In this document: positions 7,315-14,598 of the stretch, one piece after another
Layout of the letters: every line of letters begins with the position of its first letter
Position numbering within the stretch: the stretch's first letter is position 1
From: CAYXDR01 sp046498185
GTDB lineage: Bacteria > Desulfobacterota > DSM-4660 > Desulfatiglandales > Desulfatiglandaceae
DNA: 26,518 bases
Reading direction: 5' to 3'
NCBI GenBank assembly: GCA_046498185.1
Contig: JAWOBE010000097.1
Span: forward strand, 1 to 26,518
Notes under the pieces: generated by a model
Database searches by the model: none
Told to the model about the DNA's origin: nothing
The model's input: the letters and a program-made list of their open reading frames with translations, nothing else
Translations under genes and position numbers: made by a program

Positions 7315-7976
7315 TCGTCGCCGAACCCAAACCCGTTAGTGAAATCCTCGATATGGTCAAGGGCGCCGGCCGGGTGCTGGTCGTCGGCTGTAAAGGATGT
7401 GTAACGGTATGTAATGTCGGGGGAGCCAAGGAGGCCGCGGTGCTTGCATCTACTCTGCGTATCGCACGCCGAAACGACAAATCATTTATTGCCGATTCCC
7501 ATACACTGGAACGGCAGTGTGACCCGGAATATATCAATGAACTAGAGGGGATAATCGAGTCCTACGATGCCGTTGTCAGCCTGGCCTGTGGCGTGGGGCC
7601 GCAATTCATAGCCGAACGCTATCCTTCCATTCGAGTTTTTCCCGGGGTCAATACAAGATTCATGGGAGGAGCCGTCGAGCATGGAGTTTGGTCAGAGCGA
7701 TGTGCCGGATGCGGCACCTGCGTGGTGCACCTCTTCGGCGGCGTCTGCCCTATCGCCAGATGCTCAAAAAGCCTTATGAACGGGCCGTGCGGAGGCTCCA
7801 CCAACGGTAAATGCGAGGTTTCAAAAGACGTTGACTGCATCTGGGACATCATCGTCAAAAAAATGATGGAACAGAATCGAATGGATGAACTGCTTGAGTT
7901 CAAACCGCCGAAGAGCTGGGTCACCGCCAAAGATGGTGGACCCCGGAAGATGATCAAGGAGGAACTGGTGAAATGA
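7311..7976 (+). CDS. metV: MetV-like methylenetetrahydrofolate reductase C-terminal domain protein
   Basis: This 221-residue Cys-rich protein of the MTHFR C-terminal (MetV) family is the small partner of MetF in two-subunit methylenetetrahydrofolate reductases. The N-terminal part carries GCKGCVTVC (C27, C30, C34) within a Rossmann-like fold (RVLVVGCKGC and VVSLACGVGP). The C-terminal part is a cluster/zinc-binding region starting RCAGCGTC (C131, C134, C137), with further cysteines in VCPIARCSKSLMNGPCGG, GKCEV and DCIW. In MetFV enzymes MetV is thought to pass electrons through Fe-S centres to the MetF flavin. It overlaps mvhD by ATGA at 7311 and metF by ATGA at 7973, which indicates one tightly coupled complex. 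The family assignment rests on the cysteine pattern and the position before metF. Confidence 0.88.
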   Translation: MIVAEPKPVSEILDMVKGAGRVLVVGCKGCVTVCNVGGAKEAAVLASTLRIARRNDKSFIADSHTLERQCDPEYINELEGIIESYDAVVSLACGVGPQFIAERYPSIRVFPGVNTRFMGGAVEHGVWSERCAGCGTCVVHLFGGVCPIARCSKSLMNGPCGGSTNGKCEVSKDVDCIWDIIVKKMMEQNRMDELLEFKPPKSWVTAKDGGPRKMIKEELVK

Positions 7977-8905
7977 GCGATCTGAAAGCTGGAAGCAACC
8001 TGGAAAAAGTTTTGAGAGCCGGACATTTCGCCTTCACCGGAGAATGCGGGCCGCCGCAGGGTGCCGAAGTCGAGGCGGTCCGTAAAAAAGCCGCCCATTT
8101 AAAAGGATGCGTCGATGCGGTGAACATAACGGACAATCAGACCGCAGTGGTGCGCATGTCCAGCTGGGCCGCGTCGCTGATTCTTCTGCAGGAAGGGGTC
8201 GAACCCAACTTTCAGATGGTCTGCAGGGATCGAAACCGCCTGGCGATGCAAAGCGATATACTGGGGGCTTATGCCCACGGAATCCGTAACATGCTTTGCC
8301 TTTCCGGAGATCACCAAAAGTTCGGGAACCATCCGGAATCAAAAAACGTGTTCGATATCGACTCCATCCAGCTGGTCAACCTGGTGAAAAACATGCGTGA
8401 TGAAGGCAAATTCCTGAACGGGCAGGAAATCGAGACAGCTCCCAAGCTTTTTATTGGAGCGGCCTGCAACCCATTCGCGGATCCGTTTGACTACAGACCA
8501 TACCGTCTTGCGAAAAAAGTCGCCGCCGGTGCCGATTTTGTCCAAACGCAGTGCATTTACAATATGGATAAATTCAGGGAATTCATGAAACGGGTCGTGG
8601 ACATGGGACTGCACGAAAAATGCTTCATCCTGGCCGGCGTCACCCCGATGAAAAGCGTCGGCATGGCCCGGTATATGGCCAAGCAGGTCCCGGGCATGGA
8701 TGTGCCCGATTCGTTGATCAAGCGACTTCAAGGTGCCGGAAAAGGCAAAATCGCAGAAGAAGGTATCCGTTTTGCCATCGAGCAAATAGAGGAATTTAAG
8801 GCCATGGAAGGCGTAAGTGGTGTACATCTGATGGCAATCGAATGGGAGCACAGAGTCCCCGAGATAAGCGAACGCGCAGGCATGTTGCCTCGTCCCGCAC
8901 TTTGA
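7973..8905 (+). CDS. metF: Methylenetetrahydrofolate reductase
   Basis: This 310-residue flavoenzyme interconverts 5,10-methylene- and 5-methyl-tetrahydrofolate in the methyl branch of the Wood-Ljungdahl pathway, and may also feed methionine synthesis. The TIM-barrel signatures are present: FTGECGPP with the conserved acid-catalyst Glu at 24, the folate-binding VNITDNQ, CRDRNRLAMQSDILGA, and LCLSGD. The length is normal for the short bacterial MetF that lacks the eukaryotic regulatory domain. GGAGG lies ten bases before the ATG, which overlaps the metV stop. It is the last gene of the operon. Its position beside metV, mvhD and hdrA suggests electrons come through Fe-S/flavin carriers rather than directly from NAD(P)H. 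Direction in vivo is not shown by the sequence. A palindromic repeat begins at the stop codon. Confidence 0.93.
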   Translation: MSDLKAGSNLEKVLRAGHFAFTGECGPPQGAEVEAVRKKAAHLKGCVDAVNITDNQTAVVRMSSWAASLILLQEGVEPNFQMVCRDRNRLAMQSDILGAYAHGIRNMLCLSGDHQKFGNHPESKNVFDIDSIQLVNLVKNMRDEGKFLNGQEIETAPKLFIGAACNPFADPFDYRPYRLAKKVAAGADFVQTQCIYNMDKFREFMKRVVDMGLHEKCFILAGVTPMKSVGMARYMAKQVPGMDVPDSLIKRLQGAGKGKIAEEGIRFAIEQIEEFKAMEGVSGVHLMAIEWEHRVPEISERAGMLPRPAL

Positions 8906-9044
8906 CGGCGTCGTAAAACGTACCATCCCCACCTTATCGGCGTCGTGGTCGGGATCGGTATCGGGGTCGAAAAGGTCGGCAGTCAGCTTCCGATACCGAC
9001 GCCGACGGCGACGCCGAGGGCTATGGTTGGTTTGACTTTTTATG
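8906..9044 (+). repeat. Palindromic TCGG/CGAC repeat, copy 2
   Basis: The copy starts at GACGGCGTCGTAAAACG directly after the metF stop, contains GTACCAT, the hexamer arm ending GGTATCGGGGTCGAAAAGG, the right arm CTTCCGATACCGACGCC, and ends GACTTTTTATGG. The right arm has five CGA-type hexamers, against three in the copy at 12925. Confidence 0.75.
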
Positions 9045-9090
9045 GTTTCAGCAACTTCAGCCTTTTTAATTTTCCTCTTCACCGAACGAT

Positions 9091-9125
9091 AAAACCCGGA
9101 AGAATGCTCTTTTCCGGGTTTTTTT
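9091..9125 (+). terminator. Intrinsic terminator after the metF operon
   Basis: AAAACCCGGAA (9091-9101) and TTCCGGGTTTT (9112-9122) form a perfect 11-bp stem with a 10-nt loop, followed by further T residues. It lies 186 bases after metF, beyond the repeat, so the operon transcript would include the repeat in its 3' untranslated region. Confidence 0.8.
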
Positions 9126-9126
9126 C

Positions 9127-9154
9127 TTGAATTTCTCCTGTCATTGCCGATAAT
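9127..9154 (+). promoter_or_regulatory. Possible promoter of the sensor-kinase operon
   Basis: TTGAAT (9127-9132) is separated by 16 bases from GATAAT (9149-9154), just after the metF-operon terminator. The -10 matches five of six positions. It would give a leader of about 40 bases before the small gene at 9203. Confidence 0.4.
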
Positions 9155-9202
9155 AAGAACTCATCCTGATCAGGCGCCGCTCCAAGGGCGTCGCATTCGA
9201 CT

Positions 9203-9463
9203 ATGATAATAAAAACAAGTGATGGTCGTAAAATAGATACAGCCACAGAACTCACCGGGGCGGAGAGGCATGTGCTCCAGAAGCTCTTTGCGTGGCAGTC
9301 GATGGCCGACAGCCTGGAAGAGTTCCGTGAGAAAACACGAGTCGCCCTGGCGCTTGGCTGGAATGACTCCGGCCCGGTAAAAAAAGGCCCGGTGCTGGCC
9401 GCCGTGATACGTGACATGGAACGGAAGGTGGTAGAAAGGCTTCGCTTGTCAGCTACCCTGTGA
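9203..9463 (+). CDS. Small hypothetical protein preceding a sensor kinase
   Basis: This 86-residue, probably helical cytoplasmic protein has no signal peptide or membrane segment. I do not recognise a family. It contains a short beta-like N-terminus (MIIKTSDGRKIDTATELTG) followed by amphipathic helices with several Glu/Arg pairs, for example MADSLEEFREKTRVALALGW. There is no good Shine-Dalgarno sequence before the ATG; AAGGG lies about 18 bases upstream. Its stop overlaps a GTG start of the next gene, and the three genes through 12914 are contiguous, so it may be a partner or modulator of the kinase. It is accepted as real mainly because of position, codon pattern and coupling. The function is unknown. 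Confidence 0.6.
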   Translation: MIIKTSDGRKIDTATELTGAERHVLQKLFAWQSMADSLEEFREKTRVALALGWNDSGPVKKGPVLAAVIRDMERKVVERLRLSATL

Positions 9464-9477
9464 AAAGAGAAACAGCC

Positions 9478-11433
9478 ATGAAATTGATGAACGCGGGATG
9501 TTCCTTTGGTGAAACACCTTGCACCCCGGAATGGTCAACGCGGCCCGGGTGGCCGGAACACAAACCTCTGTGCATAGTCCTTGTAAACGGCGGCGAAACT
9601 TGCAGACGTATTTTACTGGACTTCTGTTCAGTCCCACCCGGGCTCGAATATATCCAGATTAAAGGGGTGGCCGCCGAAAATCAGGATGACATAGAACTTC
9701 AAACAGCACGCGAAATGGGCGTTTTCGCAACCACCAAGATCGTTGAACTGCTCGCACTGGATGGAATCGATACCGTGTTCGACCTGTCCGAAGGCGACAC
9801 GCGTCTCCGGGAAACGGTCCGAAAAAAAAGGCCCGATGTCGGATTTATGGATCGCCGGGCGGCCCTGGCTGTATTGGAAAAATTGATCCCTTCATCCAGG
9901 GTGGGAAAATCCTTGACCGAATCCCCCGACGCCCAGTTTATCCTGGATACGCTGCCATATCGCGTCATGGTCGTGCACAGAGACAAAACCGTCTGCAGAG
10001 TGAACAGAACCTTCCTCGACGAACTGAAGATAAACCCTGGAGACATGGAAGGCAAACGGTGTTATGAAATCCGCTACGGGCTGGACCGGCCCTGCGAAGA
10101 GATGGGCAAACCGTGCCTGTTCGATGAAGTGGTCAAGACCGGAAAAAGCTTGAGCACCATTCACGAAAGGGCCGGAGAGGATGGAAAGCCGCGTTATGAA
10201 GTCATTACGGTCACGCCGTTCCGAGATGCGTCGGGGCGCGTAATCAAACTTCTCGAATGCTCGCGTGATATCACGGATAGAGTGCACCTCGAGATGAAAG
10301 CCCAGGAATCGAATGTTTTCCTGCAGAATGTAATCCAGAGTACCGTAGACGGAATCGTAGCCGTGGACACCAGAGGCTATGTGTTGATTTTCAACGAAGG
10401 CATGGAAAGGCTTACCGGGTACTCAGCCGAGGAAATCATTCGCAACGGGCACCTAACCGCGTTCTATGACATCGAAGTCGCCAGGGAAAATATGCGCAAG
10501 ATGCGCAGCGACGACTACGGCCTCCGCGGAAAATTGAATCCCATGAGCATGACGATTACAAGCAAAAGCGGAGAGGAGATTCCGGTCACCCTTTCCGCCT
10601 CCCTGATCATGATAGAGGGAGAGGAGGTCGGCAGCGTCGGCGTGTTCACAGACATGCGTGAAATTCTAAAAATGCGCAAGGACCTCGAAGAAGCCCACCT
10701 GCAGCTTGTCGAATCTGAAAAAATTGCCTCCATCGGACGCATGGCGGCTGGAGTGGCACACGAAATCAACAATCCTTTGTCAGGGATTCTCCTCTATGCC
10801 GAACTCGTCAAGGAAGCCCTTCAAGGCAAACCGGGGGGGTTGGATGACCTCCAGGAAATCGTCAATCAAACCCTGCGCTGCAAAAAAATTGTTGCCGAGC
10901 TTCTGGAATTCAGCCGTCAATCCATCGGCAAGCTTTCCTCATTCAATCTCGAGGAACTGATTGACAAGACCTTGCATCTGTTAGTAAACCAGGCGGCCTT
11001 CCAGGATATCCATGTGACCCGCTCGATAGAATCCGATATGCCTCACATGATCGGCGACATGGGACAGATACAGCAGGTGATCACAAACCTGGTGATAAAC
11101 GCCGCAGATGCTATGAAAGGGAAAGGCAATCTCACCATCGAGGCTCGCTATGATCCCGGCAAAAGACGTTTCATAATAAACGTCAGGGACTCAGGGCCTG
11201 GGATACCTCCTGAACATAAGGACAAGATTTTTGATATTTTTTTTACGACCAAACCGGTCGGGAAAGGAACCGGTTTAGGACTGAGCATTTCACAGAATAT
11301 AGCCAAGGCCCACGGCGGAATATTGAGCTGCGACTGCCCCCCGGAAGGGGGAACGGTGTTCACGTTCGAGCTGCCGAACGAGCCGTTAGCCGCTGAAGAA
11401 CAACCTGTGTTCATCGGATTGGACGAACCATGA
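9478..11433 (+). CDS. Cytosolic PAS-PAS sensor histidine kinase with Rossmann-like N-terminal domain
   Basis: This 651-residue kinase has no membrane segment. The ATG at 9478, preceded by AAGAGA, was preferred over a GTG at 9460 that overlaps the previous stop (GTGA). The N-terminal domain (about 30-135) looks like a nucleotide-binding Rossmann fold: CIVLVNGGETCRRILLDF, then GVAAENQDDIELQTAREMGV and TVFDLSEGD. PAS1 (about 155-265) contains a cysteine set, RCYEIRYGLDRPC then KPCLF. PAS2 (about 280-390) begins VIQSTVDGIVAVDTRG. The HisKA H-box AHEINNP places the phospho-accepting His at 428. The ATPase domain has N-box NLVINAADAM, DSGPGIP, and GKGTGLGLS. The stop overlaps the next gene in an ATGA, so the downstream receiver-kinase is the likely phosphotransfer partner. 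The signal is unknown. Confidence 0.9.
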   Translation: MKLMNAGCSFGETPCTPEWSTRPGWPEHKPLCIVLVNGGETCRRILLDFCSVPPGLEYIQIKGVAAENQDDIELQTAREMGVFATTKIVELLALDGIDTVFDLSEGDTRLRETVRKKRPDVGFMDRRAALAVLEKLIPSSRVGKSLTESPDAQFILDTLPYRVMVVHRDKTVCRVNRTFLDELKINPGDMEGKRCYEIRYGLDRPCEEMGKPCLFDEVVKTGKSLSTIHERAGEDGKPRYEVITVTPFRDASGRVIKLLECSRDITDRVHLEMKAQESNVFLQNVIQSTVDGIVAVDTRGYVLIFNEGMERLTGYSAEEIIRNGHLTAFYDIEVARENMRKMRSDDYGLRGKLNPMSMTITSKSGEEIPVTLSASLIMIEGEEVGSVGVFTDMREILKMRKDLEEAHLQLVESEKIASIGRMAAGVAHEINNPLSGILLYAELVKEALQGKPGGLDDLQEIVNQTLRCKKIVAELLEFSRQSIGKLSSFNLEELIDKTLHLLVNQAAFQDIHVTRSIESDMPHMIGDMGQIQQVITNLVINAADAMKGKGNLTIEARYDPGKRRFIINVRDSGPGIPPEHKDKIFDIFFTTKPVGKGTGLGLSISQNIAKAHGGILSCDCPPEGGTVFTFELPNEPLAAEEQPVFIGLDEP

Positions 11434-12914
11434 TCGATAAACCTACCATACTTGTCGTCGATGACGAAAAACCTATCAGAGACGGCTGCGAAAGGTTGCT
11501 TTCGAGCAGAGGTTACCTTGTGGTCACTGCCGAAGACGGGCGAAAATCGCTCGAGATCCTCGAAAAAACGCCCGTGGACATCATGCTTCTCGATTTGAAG
11601 ATGCCGGGTGTCTCCGGGGAGGAAGTGCTTGAAATCGTACGTGCCGAATACCCGCATATTCCCGTGATAATCATTACCGGCCACGGCACCCTTGACACCG
11701 CGGTGGAATGCATGAAGCACGGTGCCTATGACTTCGTCGCCAAGCCGTTTCAAGTGGACCAGTTTCTCCTCACAATTAACAGGGCTGCAGATAGAATTCG
11801 GCTGGAGCAGCAGGCACTGCTGCTCCAGGAAGAAAACATCAGGAACCTGTACGATGTAACCCTCGAAAAAAGCCGCATGAAAACCATCATAAATTGTATG
11901 GCAAACGGCGTCATGGTCACCAACCGCAACATGGAAGTCGTGCTGCACAACCCCGCGTTGATGAGATTGCTCGGAATACAGCACAACGTAACAGAGCCGT
12001 TTCCGATTCATGATATCATCGACGATCAAGCGCTGATCAAAACAATCGTCCGCATCCACGACGGGGAGGCGAAGGAAAATGAATTCATCTCCCAGGAAAC
12101 CTGCATCGGCGATAAAACGCTTCGGGCCATTTCCGGTCCCGCCTTCGGTGTAGACAGGCGCGTCTTCCTGGTGGTCATCGGAGCCGTGACGGTGCTCGAG
12201 GACATCACGGCTTTCAAACAGCTCGACCAGATGAAATCCAGTTTTGTCAACATGGTGGCCCATGAACTTCGGAGCCCGCTTGCAAGTATCCGGCAGATAA
12301 ACAACGTCCTGATGGAAGGACTCGCCGGGGAGATGACCGACAGGCAGCAGGAACTCATCGAGCGGGGGAGCCGAAAAATCGACGCACTGCTGGCACTAAT
12401 CAATGACCTGCTGGACGTTGCAAAAATAGAGGCCGGCAAACTGGTGGAACACCGCCTGCCCATGAATATAGAGCCCATAATCAGAGAAACTGCGGAACTG
12501 ATGAAACCCAGGGCCGAAGAACAGGGGGTTTCACTGAATGTCCGATGCGAAGAGACCGGCCCCGTTCAAACCGATTCTAAAAGGATGGAAGAGCTGATCG
12601 GCAATCTCATCAGCAATGCTATAAACTACTCCCCTGAAGGCGGAGAAGTGACGGTGGCGGTCTCGGCCCGCGGAAAATGGATCGAGGTGATGGTGCAGGA
12701 CAATGGTGTAGGGATTCCTCCCGAGGAGCTGCCTCGAATATTCGATCAGTTTTACCGAATCAGGCATCCCAAAACGCGGAAAGTCGTGGGCACCGGGTTG
12801 GGGTTATCGATCGTCAAGGCGATTGTTGAGGCTCATAATGGCACGGTCGATGTGGAAAGCGTCCCGGACCAAGGAACCACATTCAGGGTAATGCTGCCTG
12901 TTTTCGAACAGTGA
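11430..12914 (+). CDS. Hybrid response regulator-histidine kinase (receiver-PAS-HisKA-HATPase)
   Basis: This 494-residue cytoplasmic protein has an N-terminal receiver domain (5-120) with D11/D12, phospho-acceptor D55 (LLDLKMPG), T83 and K105 (AKPF). A PAS-like region spans about 140-255 (MANGVMVTNRNMEVVLHNPALMRLLG). The HisKA domain has H278 in AHELRSPL. The ATPase domain shows N-box NLISNAINYS, DNGVGIP and GTGLGLSIVKAI. The receiver-first order suits a relay protein that takes phosphate from the upstream kinase and then controls its own kinase output. It overlaps that kinase by ATGA and is probably made in equal amounts. No DNA-binding domain is present. The response regulator at 13205, separated by a repeat and a hairpin, could be the next relay member. 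A palindromic repeat begins 10 bases after the stop. Confidence 0.9.
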   Translation: MIDKPTILVVDDEKPIRDGCERLLSSRGYLVVTAEDGRKSLEILEKTPVDIMLLDLKMPGVSGEEVLEIVRAEYPHIPVIIITGHGTLDTAVECMKHGAYDFVAKPFQVDQFLLTINRAADRIRLEQQALLLQEENIRNLYDVTLEKSRMKTIINCMANGVMVTNRNMEVVLHNPALMRLLGIQHNVTEPFPIHDIIDDQALIKTIVRIHDGEAKENEFISQETCIGDKTLRAISGPAFGVDRRVFLVVIGAVTVLEDITAFKQLDQMKSSFVNMVAHELRSPLASIRQINNVLMEGLAGEMTDRQQELIERGSRKIDALLALINDLLDVAKIEAGKLVEHRLPMNIEPIIRETAELMKPRAEEQGVSLNVRCEETGPVQTDSKRMEELIGNLISNAINYSPEGGEVTVAVSARGKWIEVMVQDNGVGIPPEELPRIFDQFYRIRHPKTRKVVGTGLGLSIVKAIVEAHNGTVDVESVPDQGTTFRVMLPVFEQ

Positions 12915-12924
12915 TCTTTGATGA

Positions 12925-13044
12925 GTTCGTAAAACGTACCATACCCGCCTTATCGGCGTCGGAATCGGTATCGGGGTCGAAAAGGTCGTCCGTCAACTTC
13001 CGATACCGACGCCGAGGGACATAGTTGTTTTGTTTTTTACGAGC
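12925..13044 (+). repeat. Palindromic TCGG/CGAC repeat, copy 3 (most compact)
   Basis: This is the clearest full unit. TCGTAAAA (12927-12934) and TTTTACGA (13035-13042) form perfect 8-bp ends. Inside are CGTACCATACCCGCCTTATC, a left hexamer arm GGCGTCGGAATCGGTATC, a short GTCGAAAAGGTCG centre, and a right arm TTCCGATACCGACGCCGAGG with three CGA-type hexamers. Confidence 0.8.
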
Positions 13045-13151
13045 CCATTTTCCTTGGTGAATTCGTAAATTGATGTTCATATTCCATTGCCTTTTGATTC
13101 ATGCTCGGATACATTTCCCCGAGACGGGCCGCTGGGATAATTTCATACCGT

Positions 13152-13183
13152 CCTCATCAACGTGACTGCGATGAGGTATTTTT
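13152..13183 (+). terminator. Hairpin with T-tract upstream of response regulator
   Basis: CCTCATC (13152-13158) and GATGAGG (13170-13176) form a perfect 7-bp stem with an 11-nt loop, followed by TATTTTT. It could end transcription from the kinase operon or act as an attenuator, because the next start codon is only 22 bases beyond. Confidence 0.45.
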
Positions 13184-13204
13184 ACCGAAACAGGAGGTGT
13201 CGAT

Positions 13205-13585
13205 ATGTCTGGAAATTACATTCTTGTGGTTGACGATGATCCCGATCTGGTGGAAACGGTGGCCATGATGCTCGAAAGCAAAGGTTGCGAGGTTGGAAAG
13301 GCTTATGACGGTGTCGAAGGAGAGGAATCTATCCGAAAGCGCCGCCCGGATCTGCTGATCCTGGATGTGATGATGCCTCGCAAGGACGGGTATCAACTCT
13401 GCGCCGAGCTGAAGGCTGATGAGTCAACGCGGTCTATTCCCATCGTGCTTTTGACGGCGGTAGGGGAAGCCGTACCCTCGACCTCATACACCCATGCCGA
13501 CGGAATGTCGACGGAAGCCGATGAATACATCGCCAAACCCATAGACACCGAAAGCATGTGGAATATCGTGAGTAGCCTTCTTTGA
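13205..13585 (+). CDS. Single-domain response regulator (CheY-like)
   Basis: This 126-residue protein is a receiver domain with no output domain. The acidic residues are D10/D11/D12, the phospho-acceptor is D54 (LILDVMMPRKDGY), the switch Thr is in VLLTAVG, and the conserved Lys is in IAKPID. The loop between the Thr and Lys strands is longer than usual (VPSTSYTHADGMSTEADEY), a variation seen in some deltaproteobacterial regulators. A strong AGGAGGTG sits before the ATG at 13205. The two kinase genes upstream make it a candidate terminal receiver of that relay. The downstream ACT-like gene begins 18 bases after its stop and is probably co-transcribed. Confidence 0.92.
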   Translation: MSGNYILVVDDDPDLVETVAMMLESKGCEVGKAYDGVEGEESIRKRRPDLLILDVMMPRKDGYQLCAELKADESTRSIPIVLLTAVGEAVPSTSYTHADGMSTEADEYIAKPIDTESMWNIVSSLL

Positions 13586-13603
13586 TGCCGGATCCAGACC
13601 CAA

Positions 13604-14593
13604 ATGGTTGATCACATAAGGCTGGGGGGATTCACGGTCCGCGATGAAATCTCATGGGCGTCGGTGGTTTATGAGCCTTGTGAGATACGTTTTCCTTCCA
13701 GAGTGACCCGCCTGCTGGCCCTCGAAAAGATCAATCTTCCTTTTTTCAGCTGCGGTGCCATCGGGAACAAATGCGCGATGGACATCGCGCTGGACAGGGG
13801 GAAATGGGACAAGGCAGCTACGCTGATCACCGACAATTTTAAAACCCTCAACATTCATACCGAAAAACGAAGCGTGGTGGCATCCGTCTTTCCCCATGGG
13901 CGGAATCCGTCGATTGCGGCGAAAGTGCTTCGATCGATCAACGCGGCGGGCATCGCCCGCTTTGCCGCCGCCCAGTCGAATTCAGCCCTTTCCGTGCTTA
14001 TCGGCGAGGAAAAACTGCGGGCTTTCGCCGAAGCACTATTCGTGTTTTTCCGATTTCGTGCATACCCTACGGTCGCGGACTGGGAGTCGCGACGCACTCC
14101 GGTGACCGTTCCGAGAGAAATCGTCGCCTCGTACCAGGAAAAACGGCCAAAAATCTACAGTCTGGAGTGGTATGAAGGGATTAATTTTTTTAGGCTGGCA
14201 AATGGCCATGGATCGAATGGAGCTGCCGCTGAAGCACTGGAATACATGGCGACAACCGGAGAAAACACCGGATACTTGGGAGCCTGTGGTCCCCCCCCCG
14301 CGGACCTCATGCTGGCAGCGGCCTCCCGGGGAGTAGGCCCTGGAATTATCCTCGACAGCCGGTATCCTGTTGCGGTGTTCACCATGAACGGCCCGCATTT
14401 CGGAGATCGATACGGCATAGCGGCGGAGCTTATGAACGCGCTTGAAAGGGAACACATCGAAGTCCTGGCCGTCGCATGCAACATGGCCTCAATAACCGGG
14501 ATCATTCCAAATGACGGGGTATCTCAGGCCACAAGAGCAATAACATCATGTTTCGACGTCCCGATGGTGACCAAAACGCATGGGGAAAGCTGA
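13604..14593 (+). CDS. ACT-domain-like protein resembling aspartokinase regulatory domains
   Basis: I do not recognise a named family for this 329-residue soluble protein. Residues about 75-145 read like an aspartokinase-type ACT domain: KRSVVASVFPHGRNPSIAAKV, then LRSINAAGI, then SNSALSVLI and an alpha-helical end. Residues about 250-325 repeat the same pattern: VAVFTMNGPHFGDRYGIAAEL, MNALEREHIEVLAVACNMAS, then SQATRAITSCFDVP. Residues about 25-70 and 190-245 could be the paired halves, which would give two tandem ACT pairs. No kinase or other catalytic domain is present, so an amino-acid sensing or regulatory role is an inference. The middle contains YLGACGPPPADLMLAAASRG. The start lacks a strong Shine-Dalgarno sequence. 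It lies close behind the response regulator and converges with the DksA-like gene, with five bases between stops. Confidence 0.7.
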   Translation: MVDHIRLGGFTVRDEISWASVVYEPCEIRFPSRVTRLLALEKINLPFFSCGAIGNKCAMDIALDRGKWDKAATLITDNFKTLNIHTEKRSVVASVFPHGRNPSIAAKVLRSINAAGIARFAAAQSNSALSVLIGEEKLRAFAEALFVFFRFRAYPTVADWESRRTPVTVPREIVASYQEKRPKIYSLEWYEGINFFRLANGHGSNGAAAEALEYMATTGENTGYLGACGPPPADLMLAAASRGVGPGIILDSRYPVAVFTMNGPHFGDRYGIAAELMNALEREHIEVLAVACNMASITGIIPNDGVSQATRAITSCFDVPMVTKTHGES

Positions 14594-14598
14594 GCCTT

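Noticed and set aside
8339..9082. 247-residue reading frame on the minus strand over metF and the repeat
   Set aside because: It is antisense to metF. Its N-terminal part is a translation of the palindromic repeat (YRKLTADLFDPDTDPDHDAD), and the same peptide style appears at 12883-13080; these are products of the repeat, not genes.
11148..12263. 371-residue reading frame antisense to the two kinases
   Set aside because: It is a shadow of strongly coding genes on the other strand, has no ribosome-binding site, and is rich in His and Asp as expected from antisense of these codons.
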